Assembly: GCF_001854605.1 (NCBI RefSeq) | Contig: NZ_MKJU01000005.1 | Coordinates: 62,001-126,000, forward strand | DNA from: Pseudoalteromonas amylolytica | GTDB taxonomy: Bacteria > Pseudomonadota > Gammaproteobacteria > Enterobacterales > Alteromonadaceae | Length of the DNA: 64,000 nt | Direction: 5' to 3' | Part shown: positions 56,215 to 63,955 of the stretch, piece by piece | Position numbering within the stretch: the stretch's first letter is position 1 | Layout: each line of letters opens with the position of its first letter | Position numbers and translations under genes: made by a program | The notes under the pieces: model-generated | Told to the model about the DNA's origin: nothing | The model's input: the letters and a program-made list of their open reading frames with translations, nothing else | Databases searched by the model: none

Positions 56215-56691
56215 ATGAAAAAAATCGCTTTGTTTGTAGATGTGCAAAATATTTACTACACCTGCAAGCAGTCTTTAGGAAAGAACTTTGATTACAACGC
56301 CTTTTGGGCACACGCCAAACAACTAGGCGATATTGAATACGCTTATGCCTATGCCACCTATCGCGGTGATGATAAACAAACACAGTTTCAAAACATACTT
56401 CGAGCGATTGGCTTTGAGGTTAAGCTCAAACCTTACATTCAACGTGCTGATGGCTCTAAAAAAGGTGATTGGGATGTCGGCATCACCATAGATATGATGG
56501 AAACAGCCAAACAAGTGGATGAAGTCATACTGCTATCTGGCGACGGAGACTTCGCCATTTTGCTTGCTCACTTGCGTAATCAATACGGTGTCTCAAGCCG
56601 AGTATACGGCGCACCTAAGCTTACCTCTCAATTACTTATGGATAGCTGTGATGTGTTTAGCGCAATTGATGATGCCCTATTACTCTCATAA
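56215..56691 (+). CDS. NYN domain protein (LabA/DUF88 family, PIN-like)
   Basis: 158 residues. PIN-like nuclease fold with conserved acidic residues in FVDVQNIYY, KKGDWDVGITIDM and LLSGDGDFAILLAHLR, the three positions used for metal binding. Members are presumed ribonucleases in RNA turnover or defence. The ATG at 56215 has AAAGAGG 7 bases before it. It lies just upstream of the attC-bearing segment, but has its own start signals and no attC directly before it, so I treat it as chromosomal. Confidence 0.88.
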   Translation: MKKIALFVDVQNIYYTCKQSLGKNFDYNAFWAHAKQLGDIEYAYAYATYRGDDKQTQFQNILRAIGFEVKLKPYIQRADGSKKGDWDVGITIDMMETAKQVDEVILLSGDGDFAILLAHLRNQYGVSSRVYGAPKLTSQLLMDSCDVFSAIDDALLLS

Positions 56692-56807
56692 CCCCGTGGC
56701 TAATACACATCATTGATTTAAACGGTAGGTATAAAAAGCCAAGTGCCGTAATCACGAGCTAATTATGTGTTGTGGTATGATTATCAAGAGAGTTTGATCT
56801 GCTTTAA

Positions 56808-56907
56808 TATAACAAGACAAATCAAACATGGACAAATGCTCCCTGGCTGCCCCTCATTCTTCGGGTATTATAGCCAGCAAGCATTTGCCAATTATTTACG
56901 GCGTTAG
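56808..56907 (+). repeat. attC-like recombination site (integron cassette boundary) 1
   Basis: About 100 bases starting TAACAAG (56810) and ending GGCGTTAG (56900-56907), the outer boxes of Vibrio/marine-type attC sites. Between them CAAATGCTCCCTGGCT (56833-56848) pairs imperfectly with the AGCCAGCAAGCATTTG at 56872-56887, with an unpaired base near the start, as required for the folded single-strand substrate of IntI. A cassette gene follows at once. Confidence 0.68.
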
Positions 56908-56925
56908 CCTCGTATTGGAAAAGAA

Positions 56926-57438
56926 ATGAGCGCTGAAGAAGATAAAGAAAATAATGAAAAGGTAAGTGGCTTAGAGGCCTACAAAATAGCCTTGGAAACC
57001 CGCAACTTGGAAATCGGGTTATTCTGGCAAAGATCAAATTACTTCTTGGTTTTGAACGCGGCTCTAGCGATTGGCTTTTTTCGTTTGTCTGACAATAAAT
57101 ATTCTATTTTACTTGCGTGTCTCGGGGCATTCGTCTCATTTCTCTGGTTCAGGGTCAATTTAGGTAGTAAGTATTGGCAGGCGCGCTGGGAACATCGTCT
57201 GAACAAAAAAGAAAACGAAATAGCAAGTGATCTTGAGTTTTTCTCAGCTGACTCAACAACTATTCAAGCTGATGTTGAAGCTAGTTTTTCTCATGGCGCA
57301 AACACAAAAGGTAAGTTTCAGAAGTGGCTTGAACAACAAGCACTTAAAAAGCCTTCTGTAAGTTATAACATGACACTCTTGTCCTTGGTGTTTGTTGCCA
57401 CATGGGGCTTGCTCATCATTATCAAAATATTTTCGTAG
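56926..57438 (+). CDS. RipA-like membrane protein, integron cassette gene
   Basis: 170 residues. It shows the pattern of the RipA family of small membrane proteins: LEAYKIALETRNLEIGLFWQRSNYFLVLNAALAIGFF, a second membrane helix around 61-76 and NLGSKYWQARWEHRLNK, then a last helix at the C-terminus. The function of this family outside Francisella is not known; members are frequent in integron cassettes. It is bounded by attC-like sites on both sides, 19 bases after the first and 15 before the second, and has its own ATG after GAAAAGAA. Transfer as a cassette is likely. Confidence 0.78.
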   Translation: MSAEEDKENNEKVSGLEAYKIALETRNLEIGLFWQRSNYFLVLNAALAIGFFRLSDNKYSILLACLGAFVSFLWFRVNLGSKYWQARWEHRLNKKENEIASDLEFFSADSTTIQADVEASFSHGANTKGKFQKWLEQQALKKPSVSYNMTLLSLVFVATWGLLIIIKIFS

Positions 57439-57452
57439 TGAAAATCAAAAAG

Positions 57453-57534
57453 GCTAACAAAAAGTTCAACAACGCTCGTTCCTCGCTCGGACAGCCTACG
57501 CAGCGCTCCGGCTGCTGGTTAACTTGGCGTTATG
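57453..57534 (+). repeat. attC-like recombination site 2
   Basis: Outer boxes GCTAAC (57453-57458) and GGCGTTATG (57526-57534). Inner arms AAGTTCAAC (57462-57470) and GTTAACTTG (57518-57526) are complementary except for one extra C on the left, the extrahelical base that sets the strand choice in attC recombination. The centre ACGCTCGTTCCTCGCTCGG is common in marine attC sites. Confidence 0.8.
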
Positions 57535-57547
57535 TATCAGGAGAATC

Positions 57548-57565
57548 ATGGCATCTCATAAGTGA
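57548..57565 (+). CDS. Five-codon mini-ORF (MASHK) coupled to the next cassette gene
   Basis: ATG at 57548 preceded by CAGGAG, ending at a TGA (57563-57565) which overlaps the GTG start of the next gene as GTGA. The only good ribosome binding site serves this mini-ORF. Either it hands ribosomes to the GTG, or a small indel has separated the true ATG from the gene body. Confidence 0.35.
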   Translation: MASHK

Positions 57566-57939
57566 CTAAAAGTGTTGCACAAAGCTTGGCTCACCATGCA
57601 GTGAGTGCGCTTTCCTTTGTGCATCCTCATCTTGGTCAAGCCTGTGAGGAAGCAGGCCTAGATTCCATAGAAATCTATTTGTCTGATGCTGAGCCATGCC
57701 CAAAAAGGTTTCTAAACATAGAGCCACTAAGGCTGGCACTAAATACTCTCAAAGAAACACTCTACGGTTTGGTAACTGCTGAGGGTTTCGAGCCAAAAGA
57801 TATTGAATCGGCAAAAATGGTTTTCGAGTTCAAGCACGGTCAACTCGGTCACTATTGCAGTGTTTGCACAGCCTCGTTGGTCAGTGCATCCAAAACATAC
57901 CAAAGTAAGGCTAATTACTTTGGAAGCACAACGCGGTAA
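57562..57939 (+). CDS. Hypothetical protein, second cassette gene
   Basis: 125 residues from a GTG at 57562. Not recognised. The N-terminal part is helical (SVAQSLAHHAVSALSFVHPHLGQACEEAG), the middle has EIYLSDAEPCPKRF, and the C-terminal part has two cysteines in HYCSVCTASL. A TAA immediately upstream in frame limits the start. Codon use appears ordinary. It follows attC site 2 directly, so it is the body of a cassette; a clear closing attC is not found, and the 3' end runs into a repeat copy, whose sequence includes its stop codon. Confidence 0.55.
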   Translation: MTKSVAQSLAHHAVSALSFVHPHLGQACEEAGLDSIEIYLSDAEPCPKRFLNIEPLRLALNTLKETLYGLVTAEGFEPKDIESAKMVFEFKHGQLGHYCSVCTASLVSASKTYQSKANYFGSTTR

Positions 57940-58058
57940 GTCGGGTTGTCTCTAGGTAGATTTATCATTTTTGTCGGATGGCGGCGCTGCGCGCCTTATG
58001 CCGACCTACGCCAAAAGGTAGGTTGGTTAAGCCGAAGGCGCCACCCAACAGAGTGTCA
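57925..58058. repeat. About 130-bp repeat copy 1 with paired REP-like palindromes
   Basis: Imperfect direct repeat of 58395-58527. It contains arm A (57972-58010) beginning TGTCGGATGGCGGCG and ending CCGACCTACG, and arm B (58018-58050) which is its near inverse: the reverse complement begins TGTTGGGTGGCGCC and ends CCAACCTAC. Each arm folds by itself. This is the layout of REP pairs (BIME-like). The repeat also covers the stop of the cassette gene. Confidence 0.8.
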
Positions 58059-58394
58059 GATGCACGCGTTGACGATCCACTTCCTGCACTTCGTGGAACT
58101 AACCACTTGAATTAAATGATAAGGAAAGTGATCACAATCTAATACTTGTGTCATAAGTAAAACTCGCTTGTAAGCTCATTCAATAGATATCGACCGTTCG
58201 TGACGCGATGATGATCATACCTACGGTTTGCTCTCCTTTTCTTTTGCTCGAATCTGAATTAATTTGATGTATAGATGAATAACTTAACGACGCTCTCAGC
58301 GCATACGGGCATGCCACTTTGAGTTCATTCATGATTTCTTTGATTTTGCTTTGTACATCTTTCATTTCAAATGCCCTCTTTTCTGGTGCGAGCA
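58059..58394. other. Spacer between the two repeat copies
   Basis: About 335 bases. A minus-strand frame of 85 codons (58180-58437) begins MMNLLEVIRLIALFLL but has no recognised family and no strong start signal. It could be the remnant of a gene cut by repeat copy 2. No attC site could be identified. Confidence 0.4.
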
Positions 58395-58527
58395 AGAACA
58401 ACGCGATAAGTCGTATTACTTCTAGTAAATTCATCACTTTTGTCGGATGGCGGCGCTTCGCGCCTTATACCGACCTACGTCAATGGGTAGGTTGGTTAAG
58501 CCGAAGGCGCCACCCAACAAAGTATCT
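58395..58527. repeat. About 130-bp repeat copy 2 with paired REP-like palindromes
   Basis: Same structure as copy 1, offset 469-470 bp, with arms at 58441-58479 and 58487-58519. Differences are scattered single-base changes, mainly in the part before arm A. The palindromic arms are best conserved. Confidence 0.8.
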
Positions 58528-58642
58528 TTTTGTTTTTTATGTAGGTTTGGTCAACATTCTCAAGCACGTTTTTAATCAGTGGCCTAAATAGCTTGAGTTC
58601 TGAAAAGTTCGGTGAGGTGATCGATATATTACTCGACGTCAT
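58496..58642 (-). pseudogene. Short open frame with good RBS, ending inside repeat copy 2
   Basis: 48 codons from an ATG at 58642, preceded by AAGGA at a spacing of about 7. The sequence begins MTSSNISITSPNFSELKLF and includes LIKNVLENVDQTYIKNKKI. The last eight codons (LCWVAPSA) and the stop are supplied by REP arm B. This looks like the 5' end of a gene truncated by repeat insertion, possibly the missing start of the 58180-58437 minus-strand frame. It could also be a genuine small gene. Confidence 0.35.
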
Positions 58643-58704
58643 ATTTTATCCTTAAATACAACTTAGTTAAGTAACTGGGTTTTTAGTAAAAGCTGCGGCA
58701 GTAA

Positions 58705-58728
58705 GTGGCTCTATTTATTAAGAGCCAC
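58705..58728 (-). terminator. Hairpin downstream of the DEAD-box helicase gene
   Basis: GTGGCTCT-N8-AGAGCCAC, 19 bases after the helicase stop on the minus strand. No T run follows, so termination is only probable. Confidence 0.5.
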
Positions 58729-58746
58729 ACCATATTTAAACCGTAA

Positions 58747-60051
58747 TTATTTATCAAGGCCCAATTTCTTGCCCTTAATCTGCTTGCGTACATTAGCGAT
58801 ACGGGCACGGTTTTTGGCTCTTGCTTCACCGCTTGCTTGGTTGCTAGGACGGTTGCTGCGCGGCTGGCGACGCTGGTGAGCGGGCTTTTTCGTTAACTTT
58901 TTGATTAACGTATCGCGGCTGCTGACTTCGTAGCCCGGTAGGTAGTAGCGTTTGATCTGTTGCTCTATCAACTGCTCAATGTGGATAAGCACTTGCTCTT
59001 CTTCACGAGAAACAAAGGAAATTGCCTGCCCTTGATTGCCCGCACGACCTGTACGACCAATGCGGTGTACATAATCTTCCGCAAGATAAGGTAAGTCAAA
59101 GTTCACCACGCGAGGTAGACCTTCAATATCGATGCCTCGCGCTGCGACTTCTGTAGCTACCAATACGCGATATTTACCTTCTTTGAACTCTCGTAATGCG
59201 CGGCGACGAGCACCTTGCTTTTTATCGCCATGACAAACAATCGCAGGAATACCATCAAGGTTAAGTTCTTCCACCAGTTCATCGGCAACATCTTTCATGT
59301 TGACGAACACCAGTACCTGTTGCCAATTTTTCTTACCAATTAGTTCTGAAAGCAGCTCTCGCTTGCGCCCTTGCTCAACTGGGTACACTACGTGGCGTAC
59401 CGTCTCTGCGGTGGTATTCTCAGGCGTAACCTGCACGTATTTAGGGTGACGCAATACGCGGCTGGCAAACTGTTTCATCGCCGGTGGGAACGTGGCCGAG
59501 AACAACAACAACTGGCGTTCATCATCCACCAAATCAATGACCTGCTGCATATCGGTGATAAAACCCATATCTAGCATACGGTCTGCTTCATCTAGCACAA
59601 GATGTGTTACTTTTGCCAAACTTAAATTACCAAGACGAATATGGTCAAGTAAACGGCCCGGTGTTGCCACCACAATGTCAGCACCCTTAGCCAGCGATTG
59701 CGCTTGGCCTTCAGCACTTACACCACCAAATAAAGTGACCGTTTTCAACTGGGTATGTTTGCTAAAAGCACTGCAATTTTGACCTATTTGCTCAGCCAAT
59801 TCACGTGTTGGTGCAACAATCAATGCACGCGGCTGACCAGCCTCTTCGCTTTCATTTTCAAGTAGCTTTTGAATAATTGGTAAAGCAAATGCAGCGGTTT
59901 TACCCGTACCTGTTTGCGCAGTTGCCAGCACATCATGCCCTTTGCGAACCACAGGGATTGCGGCTTGTTGTATTGGAGTTAGGGTATGGAAATTTAATTC
60001 GTCTAATGCTTGTAACAGCAAAGGTGAAAAGCTAAAAGATTTAAAGTTCAT
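58747..60051 (-). CDS. rhlE: DEAD-box ATP-dependent RNA helicase (RhlE-like)
   Basis: 434 residues. Unwinds RNA duplexes in ribosome assembly and RNA decay. Motifs in order: the Q motif LNFHTLTPIQQAAIP, Walker A ATAQTGTGKT (42-51), PTRELAEQI, TPGRLLDH, DEAD, SAT, and the C-terminal ATEVAARGIDIEGLPRV and HRIGRTGRAG. The tail after 385 is Lys/Arg/Gln-rich with KKPAHQRRQPRSNRPSN, as in RhlE proteins. RhlB, SrmB and DeaD differ in tail and length. Monocistronic. Confidence 0.9.
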   Translation of the reverse strand: MNFKSFSFSPLLLQALDELNFHTLTPIQQAAIPVVRKGHDVLATAQTGTGKTAAFALPIIQKLLENESEEAGQPRALIVAPTRELAEQIGQNCSAFSKHTQLKTVTLFGGVSAEGQAQSLAKGADIVVATPGRLLDHIRLGNLSLAKVTHLVLDEADRMLDMGFITDMQQVIDLVDDERQLLLFSATFPPAMKQFASRVLRHPKYVQVTPENTTAETVRHVVYPVEQGRKRELLSELIGKKNWQQVLVFVNMKDVADELVEELNLDGIPAIVCHGDKKQGARRRALREFKEGKYRVLVATEVAARGIDIEGLPRVVNFDLPYLAEDYVHRIGRTGRAGNQGQAISFVSREEEQVLIHIEQLIEQQIKRYYLPGYEVSSRDTLIKKLTKKPAHQRRQPRSNRPSNQASGEARAKNRARIANVRKQIKGKKLGLDK

Positions 60052-60109
60052 GGTAAAAAACCTGCGGCCAATACTTAAGGGCCGCAGATTATACGTTATT
60101 TGTGCAAAC

Positions 60110-61024
60110 CTAACAAAGCTTTAATAATGTTTCGTCAATTGCCTGTGCTTTACCGCCGACGATATCCGCTTCACTGAGCTGGTTAATAAGCGCCATACCC
60201 GTTGCTTGCTGCTCGCTGTTAAGCGGTACATAGGGTAGACGGAACACAGGGTTAACCGCGCCAGTCATGATAAGCGCCGTGTTAATCGCAATCGGGTTGG
60301 GTTCGCAGAACAGCCATTGCATCAATGGTTGTAGCTGAGCATTCAACTCTTTGTTTTCTTTATCCATTAACCGGCGGAATAAGCCTGGGATCAAGTTTGA
60401 AGTCACCGATATTACACCGTGAGATTGATAAATATGACGGCTATCATGTGCTTCATCATCATTACCTGACCAACAAGCAATACCTTGTGCTTCATAATGT
60501 GCGATACGCTCATTACCGCCACATTCTTTCACGCCAATGAAATTTTCATGTTTTGCCATTGGTTCAATGATATCAGGGGTAAGATCTTGACCAGTACGAC
60601 CTGGTACGTTGTAAATAAATGCAGGACCGATGTCTAACACACACTGAAAATGCGTTTTCAGTCCATCAATTGAGGTACGACCGTAGTATGGGTTGATCTG
60701 CAGTGCAGCATCCATACCCGATGCAAAGCCATATTCTGTGGCTTTAATGGCTTCACGAGTATTATTGCTACCGGTATTGCCCACAATAATCAGTCTATCT
60801 GAAAATTTATTAACGCTATGGGCGATGAGCATTAAATGCTCCTCCCAGTTCATCAATTGGCCTTCACCCGTTGTACCACCAACAATGATACCGTCTACAC
60901 CCGCTGCTATCTGCGCCTCAACCAACGCATCATAGGTTTGCAGGTCAATATCTCCCGCCATAGTGTAAGGCGTTTTAATTGCCGTAATTAGGCTCGCTTG
61001 TTTTATCGTTTGAATCGTACGCAT
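60110..61024 (-). CDS. dapA: 4-hydroxy-tetrahydrodipicolinate synthase, plant-type
   Basis: 304 residues. Condenses pyruvate with aspartate semialdehyde, the first step of lysine/diaminopimelate synthesis. Schiff-base lysine is K166 (GVKECGGNERI); Y138 in FIYNVPGRTGQD and the TT pair at 51-52 complete the active site. The wording VGGTTGEGQLMNWEEH, WSGNDDEAHDSRH, GVISVTSNLIPGL, EPNPIAINTAL and FRLPYVPL closely follows higher-plant DHDPS as I recall it, not the E. coli enzyme. The ATG at 61024 is preferred over the upstream TTG. No lysine-pathway neighbours. It may be a second or substitute DapA. Confidence 0.88.
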   Translation of the reverse strand: MRTIQTIKQASLITAIKTPYTMAGDIDLQTYDALVEAQIAAGVDGIIVGGTTGEGQLMNWEEHLMLIAHSVNKFSDRLIIVGNTGSNNTREAIKATEYGFASGMDAALQINPYYGRTSIDGLKTHFQCVLDIGPAFIYNVPGRTGQDLTPDIIEPMAKHENFIGVKECGGNERIAHYEAQGIACWSGNDDEAHDSRHIYQSHGVISVTSNLIPGLFRRLMDKENKELNAQLQPLMQWLFCEPNPIAINTALIMTGAVNPVFRLPYVPLNSEQQATGMALINQLSEADIVGGKAQAIDETLLKLC

Positions 61025-61186
61025 TGTGCTCAAATCTTGGTGTTTTCAAAGTTGCGCACTGTTTTACCATAAATGACGATATGATCCGAGGGAAAAGCCG
61101 ATTAAATTTGCAAAAACAGTAAAGTCTAGACAACAAACTAGTCCGATTGATTTACAGCTAAGCCTGTGTATTGCAAAACAATAAAT

Positions 61187-61214
61187 AAAGCCACAGCGTT
61201 TAAACCGTGGCTTT
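61187..61214 (-). terminator. Terminator of the TonB-dependent receptor gene
   Basis: AAAGCCAC and GTGGCTTT form an 8-bp stem around CGGTTTAAACGC-type loop sequence, followed by an A/T-rich TTTATT on the minus strand, 27 bases after the receptor stop. Confidence 0.7.
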
Positions 61215-61240
61215 AGTGCTTATCACAACGGGGAGGTGTT

Positions 61241-63955
61241 TTAGAAAGAACGACTTAACCCTACGTAGTAGAATCGTCCTCTAAATGAATACAGATTGTC
61301 GTCTGTAGATGTGCCGTTCGCTTTTAGGAATGGCGGCTCTTTATCAAACAGGTTTTGCACACCAAAATGTACATCTGTTTGCAGCTGGTCGATGAAATAG
61401 CCCAATTGGATATTGTGGAACACTGTTGCGTCCATCACATCATCCTCAGCAGCTGTGATCTTGGAGTTATAAGCTGCATCCCAAGTAACTCGATAATTGC
61501 CCTGTTCCCAATCCAACTGAAGGTTAGCTTTGTATTCAGGAATACTGCCAAACGCACTATCGTAAGTACCCACTACATCTCTAAATGGTGTATCACTCGT
61601 GTCTTGCACCTCAAAATCTGCCATATACGTCGCATCTAAATTAAAGCGCCAAGTGCCAAGGTTGTTTTCATGCAAGTAATTGATGTTTAGGTCATAACCT
61701 GACAGATTACGCGCGGCTATATTGTTTGACGATGAGAATATTGTTTGAATATAACCCGTGCCGTTGTTGCTGCGGATCACCGCATTGGCAAATTCAGGGT
61801 TACCGGCCACATATTGATCAACCACATAGCGCGAACTTGAAAACACTACATTTGACTGTTCAATGTCAAAGTAGTCTAACGTTACGCCAAGCCCATCAAG
61901 CGGCTCCATAACGAGACCTAAGGTCATGTTATCCGCTTCTTCTGGTTTTAAGTTAGGGTTGCCGCCGCCGATAATGTCGTTACTTTGAATTTCATTTTTA
62001 CTAAACGCAGGGTTAAGCCCAGCACAACCTGCTATCGACGTGTTGAAGTAGTTGGCATCATTGTTTGGGTTACATGGGTCGTACATATTGGTGTTGATAG
62101 ACGATGTGCGTCCTTGATACATCTGTGCCATTGTCGGCGCTCTAAAACCAGTGCTATAGCTGCCGCGAATTTTCACCGATTCTAACGGGCGGTAAATAAT
62201 GCCAAACTTAGGGTTGGTTGTTGTTTGGTCGATGTCGCTATAATCGCTGTATCTTACTGCGGCTTCTACATCTAAGTTTTCAAGCACTGGGATTGCCAGC
62301 TCTAGGTAGTACTCAGAAATTTCCCGCACTGGCGAAGTAACTGGCGTTACCGAGCCCCCCCAAGAAACGTCAAATGTAGCTGTTCGCTGTGCCTGATCGA
62401 CACTCAGTGACAACTGATCTTCTCGATACTCTGCTCCTGCTGAAAACATCATCTCACCTGCATCTAACTGCATCACAGGCCCTGCAATACTTGCTTGAAT
62501 AAATGACAAGTCATTTTTGTTGGTTTGCGATGGTGCGGTCGTATTGATGAAATCGAGCATGTCTTGAGTAATTGACCCTTCTGGGCCAAACACGTTAAGC
62601 GCCACACAATCTGGGTCCGCAGCCGTTTCACATTCATCTGATAAGGCTCGCTCAATTTGAATAATTGACGGTTGCGCGCCACCTTCTTGTACCAATTTTG
62701 CGCTTTGGCTGGAGAATAACACTTCCCAATCATACTCATCCGCCAGCATACCTTGCAGACCTAGCGTATAACGGGTAATAGTATTGTTAGACTGATAAAT
62801 TCGCGAGCCATATTCACTGAATCGTTTACTTACGTTACCGGCCTCACCAAATGGGTTATATTTTTGATTTGGGCCAACACCGAAGTTATTGCCGTCTGCA
62901 TCAGGATAGCGTTTAAACGCGTTAGGTGTATCAACGCTGTCTCCATACCACCCTGTATCTGTGCCTGGCGGTGCCTGATTGCCTTGCACAAAGCCATCGT
63001 GGAATGACAATTCAGTAAAAAAGGTTAGCTCATCGGCAAGTTCATATTCACCAAACACGAACACACTGGTGGTTTTATTGTCGTTAGCGCCCGATTGTGC
63101 TGCGCGGTAGTTATAGCCCTCTTTATCATAATCCCAAGCAATAACCTGACTTGGATTACTTGCATCAGGCACAGTCCAAGTACCTTCTCCTAACCCAAAG
63201 CCAGTTAATTTCGGATTAGGTGCTGTTCCAGAGCGCCCATTTCCACCACCAAGATACGTTTGGTCCGCATCTTTGGTCATGTAGCGGTCTTTTTCTTCCC
63301 AACCAGCATTGTTACTGGTTGACGCTGCAACCATAATGCTCGCTTTATCTGTGCTCACGCCTGTAACAAAACCCACTTTTCGCTCATCAGCATCACCACG
63401 GGATGATCTGCCAAAGTGCGCGGTAACTTTGAATCCCTCAAAATTCTTGCGAGTGATAATGTTGATAACTCCCGCAATAGCATCAGACCCATAAATTGCT
63501 GATGCCCCATCTTTGAGTACTTCAATCTGAGAGATGGCTTCAAACGGGATTGAGGATAAATCGACCAGTCCATCTTCATCAGAGCCAACTAAGCGGCGGC
63601 CATTAAGCAGTACCAGAGTATTGGTCGCTTCAATACCACGTAACGTAGCCGTTTGAATATTGTTGCTACCCGCACTGCTTTGGTTGTTCGCCGTATTACC
63701 AGTCAGCGCAGGCAATCGACGCAATGCAGAACTAACATCACTAATACCCAAATTGGTCAGTGCTTCTTTGCTCACAACTGTGATTGGCGAAGTAGATTCG
63801 ACTTCGGCACGGGCGATTCTCGAACCGGTTACCATAATTTTTTCAACTTCTTTTAAGTTGTCGTCTGCCGCATGGACATTTGCGCTAATGCTGCTAACTG
63901 AAGAGATCACTGCCAGTGAAAGCGCAGAGAATTTGAAGGTTAACTTAGTTGTCAT
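61241..63955 (-). CDS. TonB-dependent outer-membrane receptor
   Basis: 904 residues. A signal peptide is cleaved after about residue 29 (SANVHA-ADD). The plug domain (about 45-170) has ITVVSKEALTNLGISDVSSALRRLP, LVLLNGRRLVG and the conserved IEVLKDGASAIYGSDAIAGVINIITRK. The beta-barrel follows to the C-terminus YYVGLSRSF with terminal Phe for BAM recognition. The mid-barrel includes GSYSTGFRAPTMAQMY. An N-terminal VEKIMVTGSRI is the TonB-box region. AGAGGC precedes the ATG. Large size suggests a carbohydrate, peptide or chelate substrate; neighbours do not reveal it. Confidence 0.92.
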   Translation of the reverse strand: MTTKLTFKFSALSLAVISSVSSISANVHAADDNLKEVEKIMVTGSRIARAEVESTSPITVVSKEALTNLGISDVSSALRRLPALTGNTANNQSSAGSNNIQTATLRGIEATNTLVLLNGRRLVGSDEDGLVDLSSIPFEAISQIEVLKDGASAIYGSDAIAGVINIITRKNFEGFKVTAHFGRSSRGDADERKVGFVTGVSTDKASIMVAASTSNNAGWEEKDRYMTKDADQTYLGGGNGRSGTAPNPKLTGFGLGEGTWTVPDASNPSQVIAWDYDKEGYNYRAAQSGANDNKTTSVFVFGEYELADELTFFTELSFHDGFVQGNQAPPGTDTGWYGDSVDTPNAFKRYPDADGNNFGVGPNQKYNPFGEAGNVSKRFSEYGSRIYQSNNTITRYTLGLQGMLADEYDWEVLFSSQSAKLVQEGGAQPSIIQIERALSDECETAADPDCVALNVFGPEGSITQDMLDFINTTAPSQTNKNDLSFIQASIAGPVMQLDAGEMMFSAGAEYREDQLSLSVDQAQRTATFDVSWGGSVTPVTSPVREISEYYLELAIPVLENLDVEAAVRYSDYSDIDQTTTNPKFGIIYRPLESVKIRGSYSTGFRAPTMAQMYQGRTSSINTNMYDPCNPNNDANYFNTSIAGCAGLNPAFSKNEIQSNDIIGGGNPNLKPEEADNMTLGLVMEPLDGLGVTLDYFDIEQSNVVFSSSRYVVDQYVAGNPEFANAVIRSNNGTGYIQTIFSSSNNIAARNLSGYDLNINYLHENNLGTWRFNLDATYMADFEVQDTSDTPFRDVVGTYDSAFGSIPEYKANLQLDWEQGNYRVTWDAAYNSKITAAEDDVMDATVFHNIQLGYFIDQLQTDVHFGVQNLFDKEPPFLKANGTSTDDNLYSFRGRFYYVGLSRSF

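Noticed and set aside
53202..56691. Defence island around the ZapE-like ATPase, protease and NYN nuclease
   Set aside because: Genes are separate, differently oriented and each has an ordinary housekeeping explanation; no shared operon or known defence combination.
58180..58437. 85-codon minus-strand frame between the repeat copies
   Set aside because: No start signal and no recognisable domain; kept only as a possible gene remnant in the findings.
57940..58440. A third attC site after the second cassette gene
   Set aside because: No pair of TAAC and GTTA boxes with complementary inner arms was found; the palindromes there belong to the REP-like repeat.
57972..58519. CRISPR array
   Set aside because: Only two copies, 470 bp apart, each with internal palindromes; no regular repeat-spacer pattern and no cas genes.
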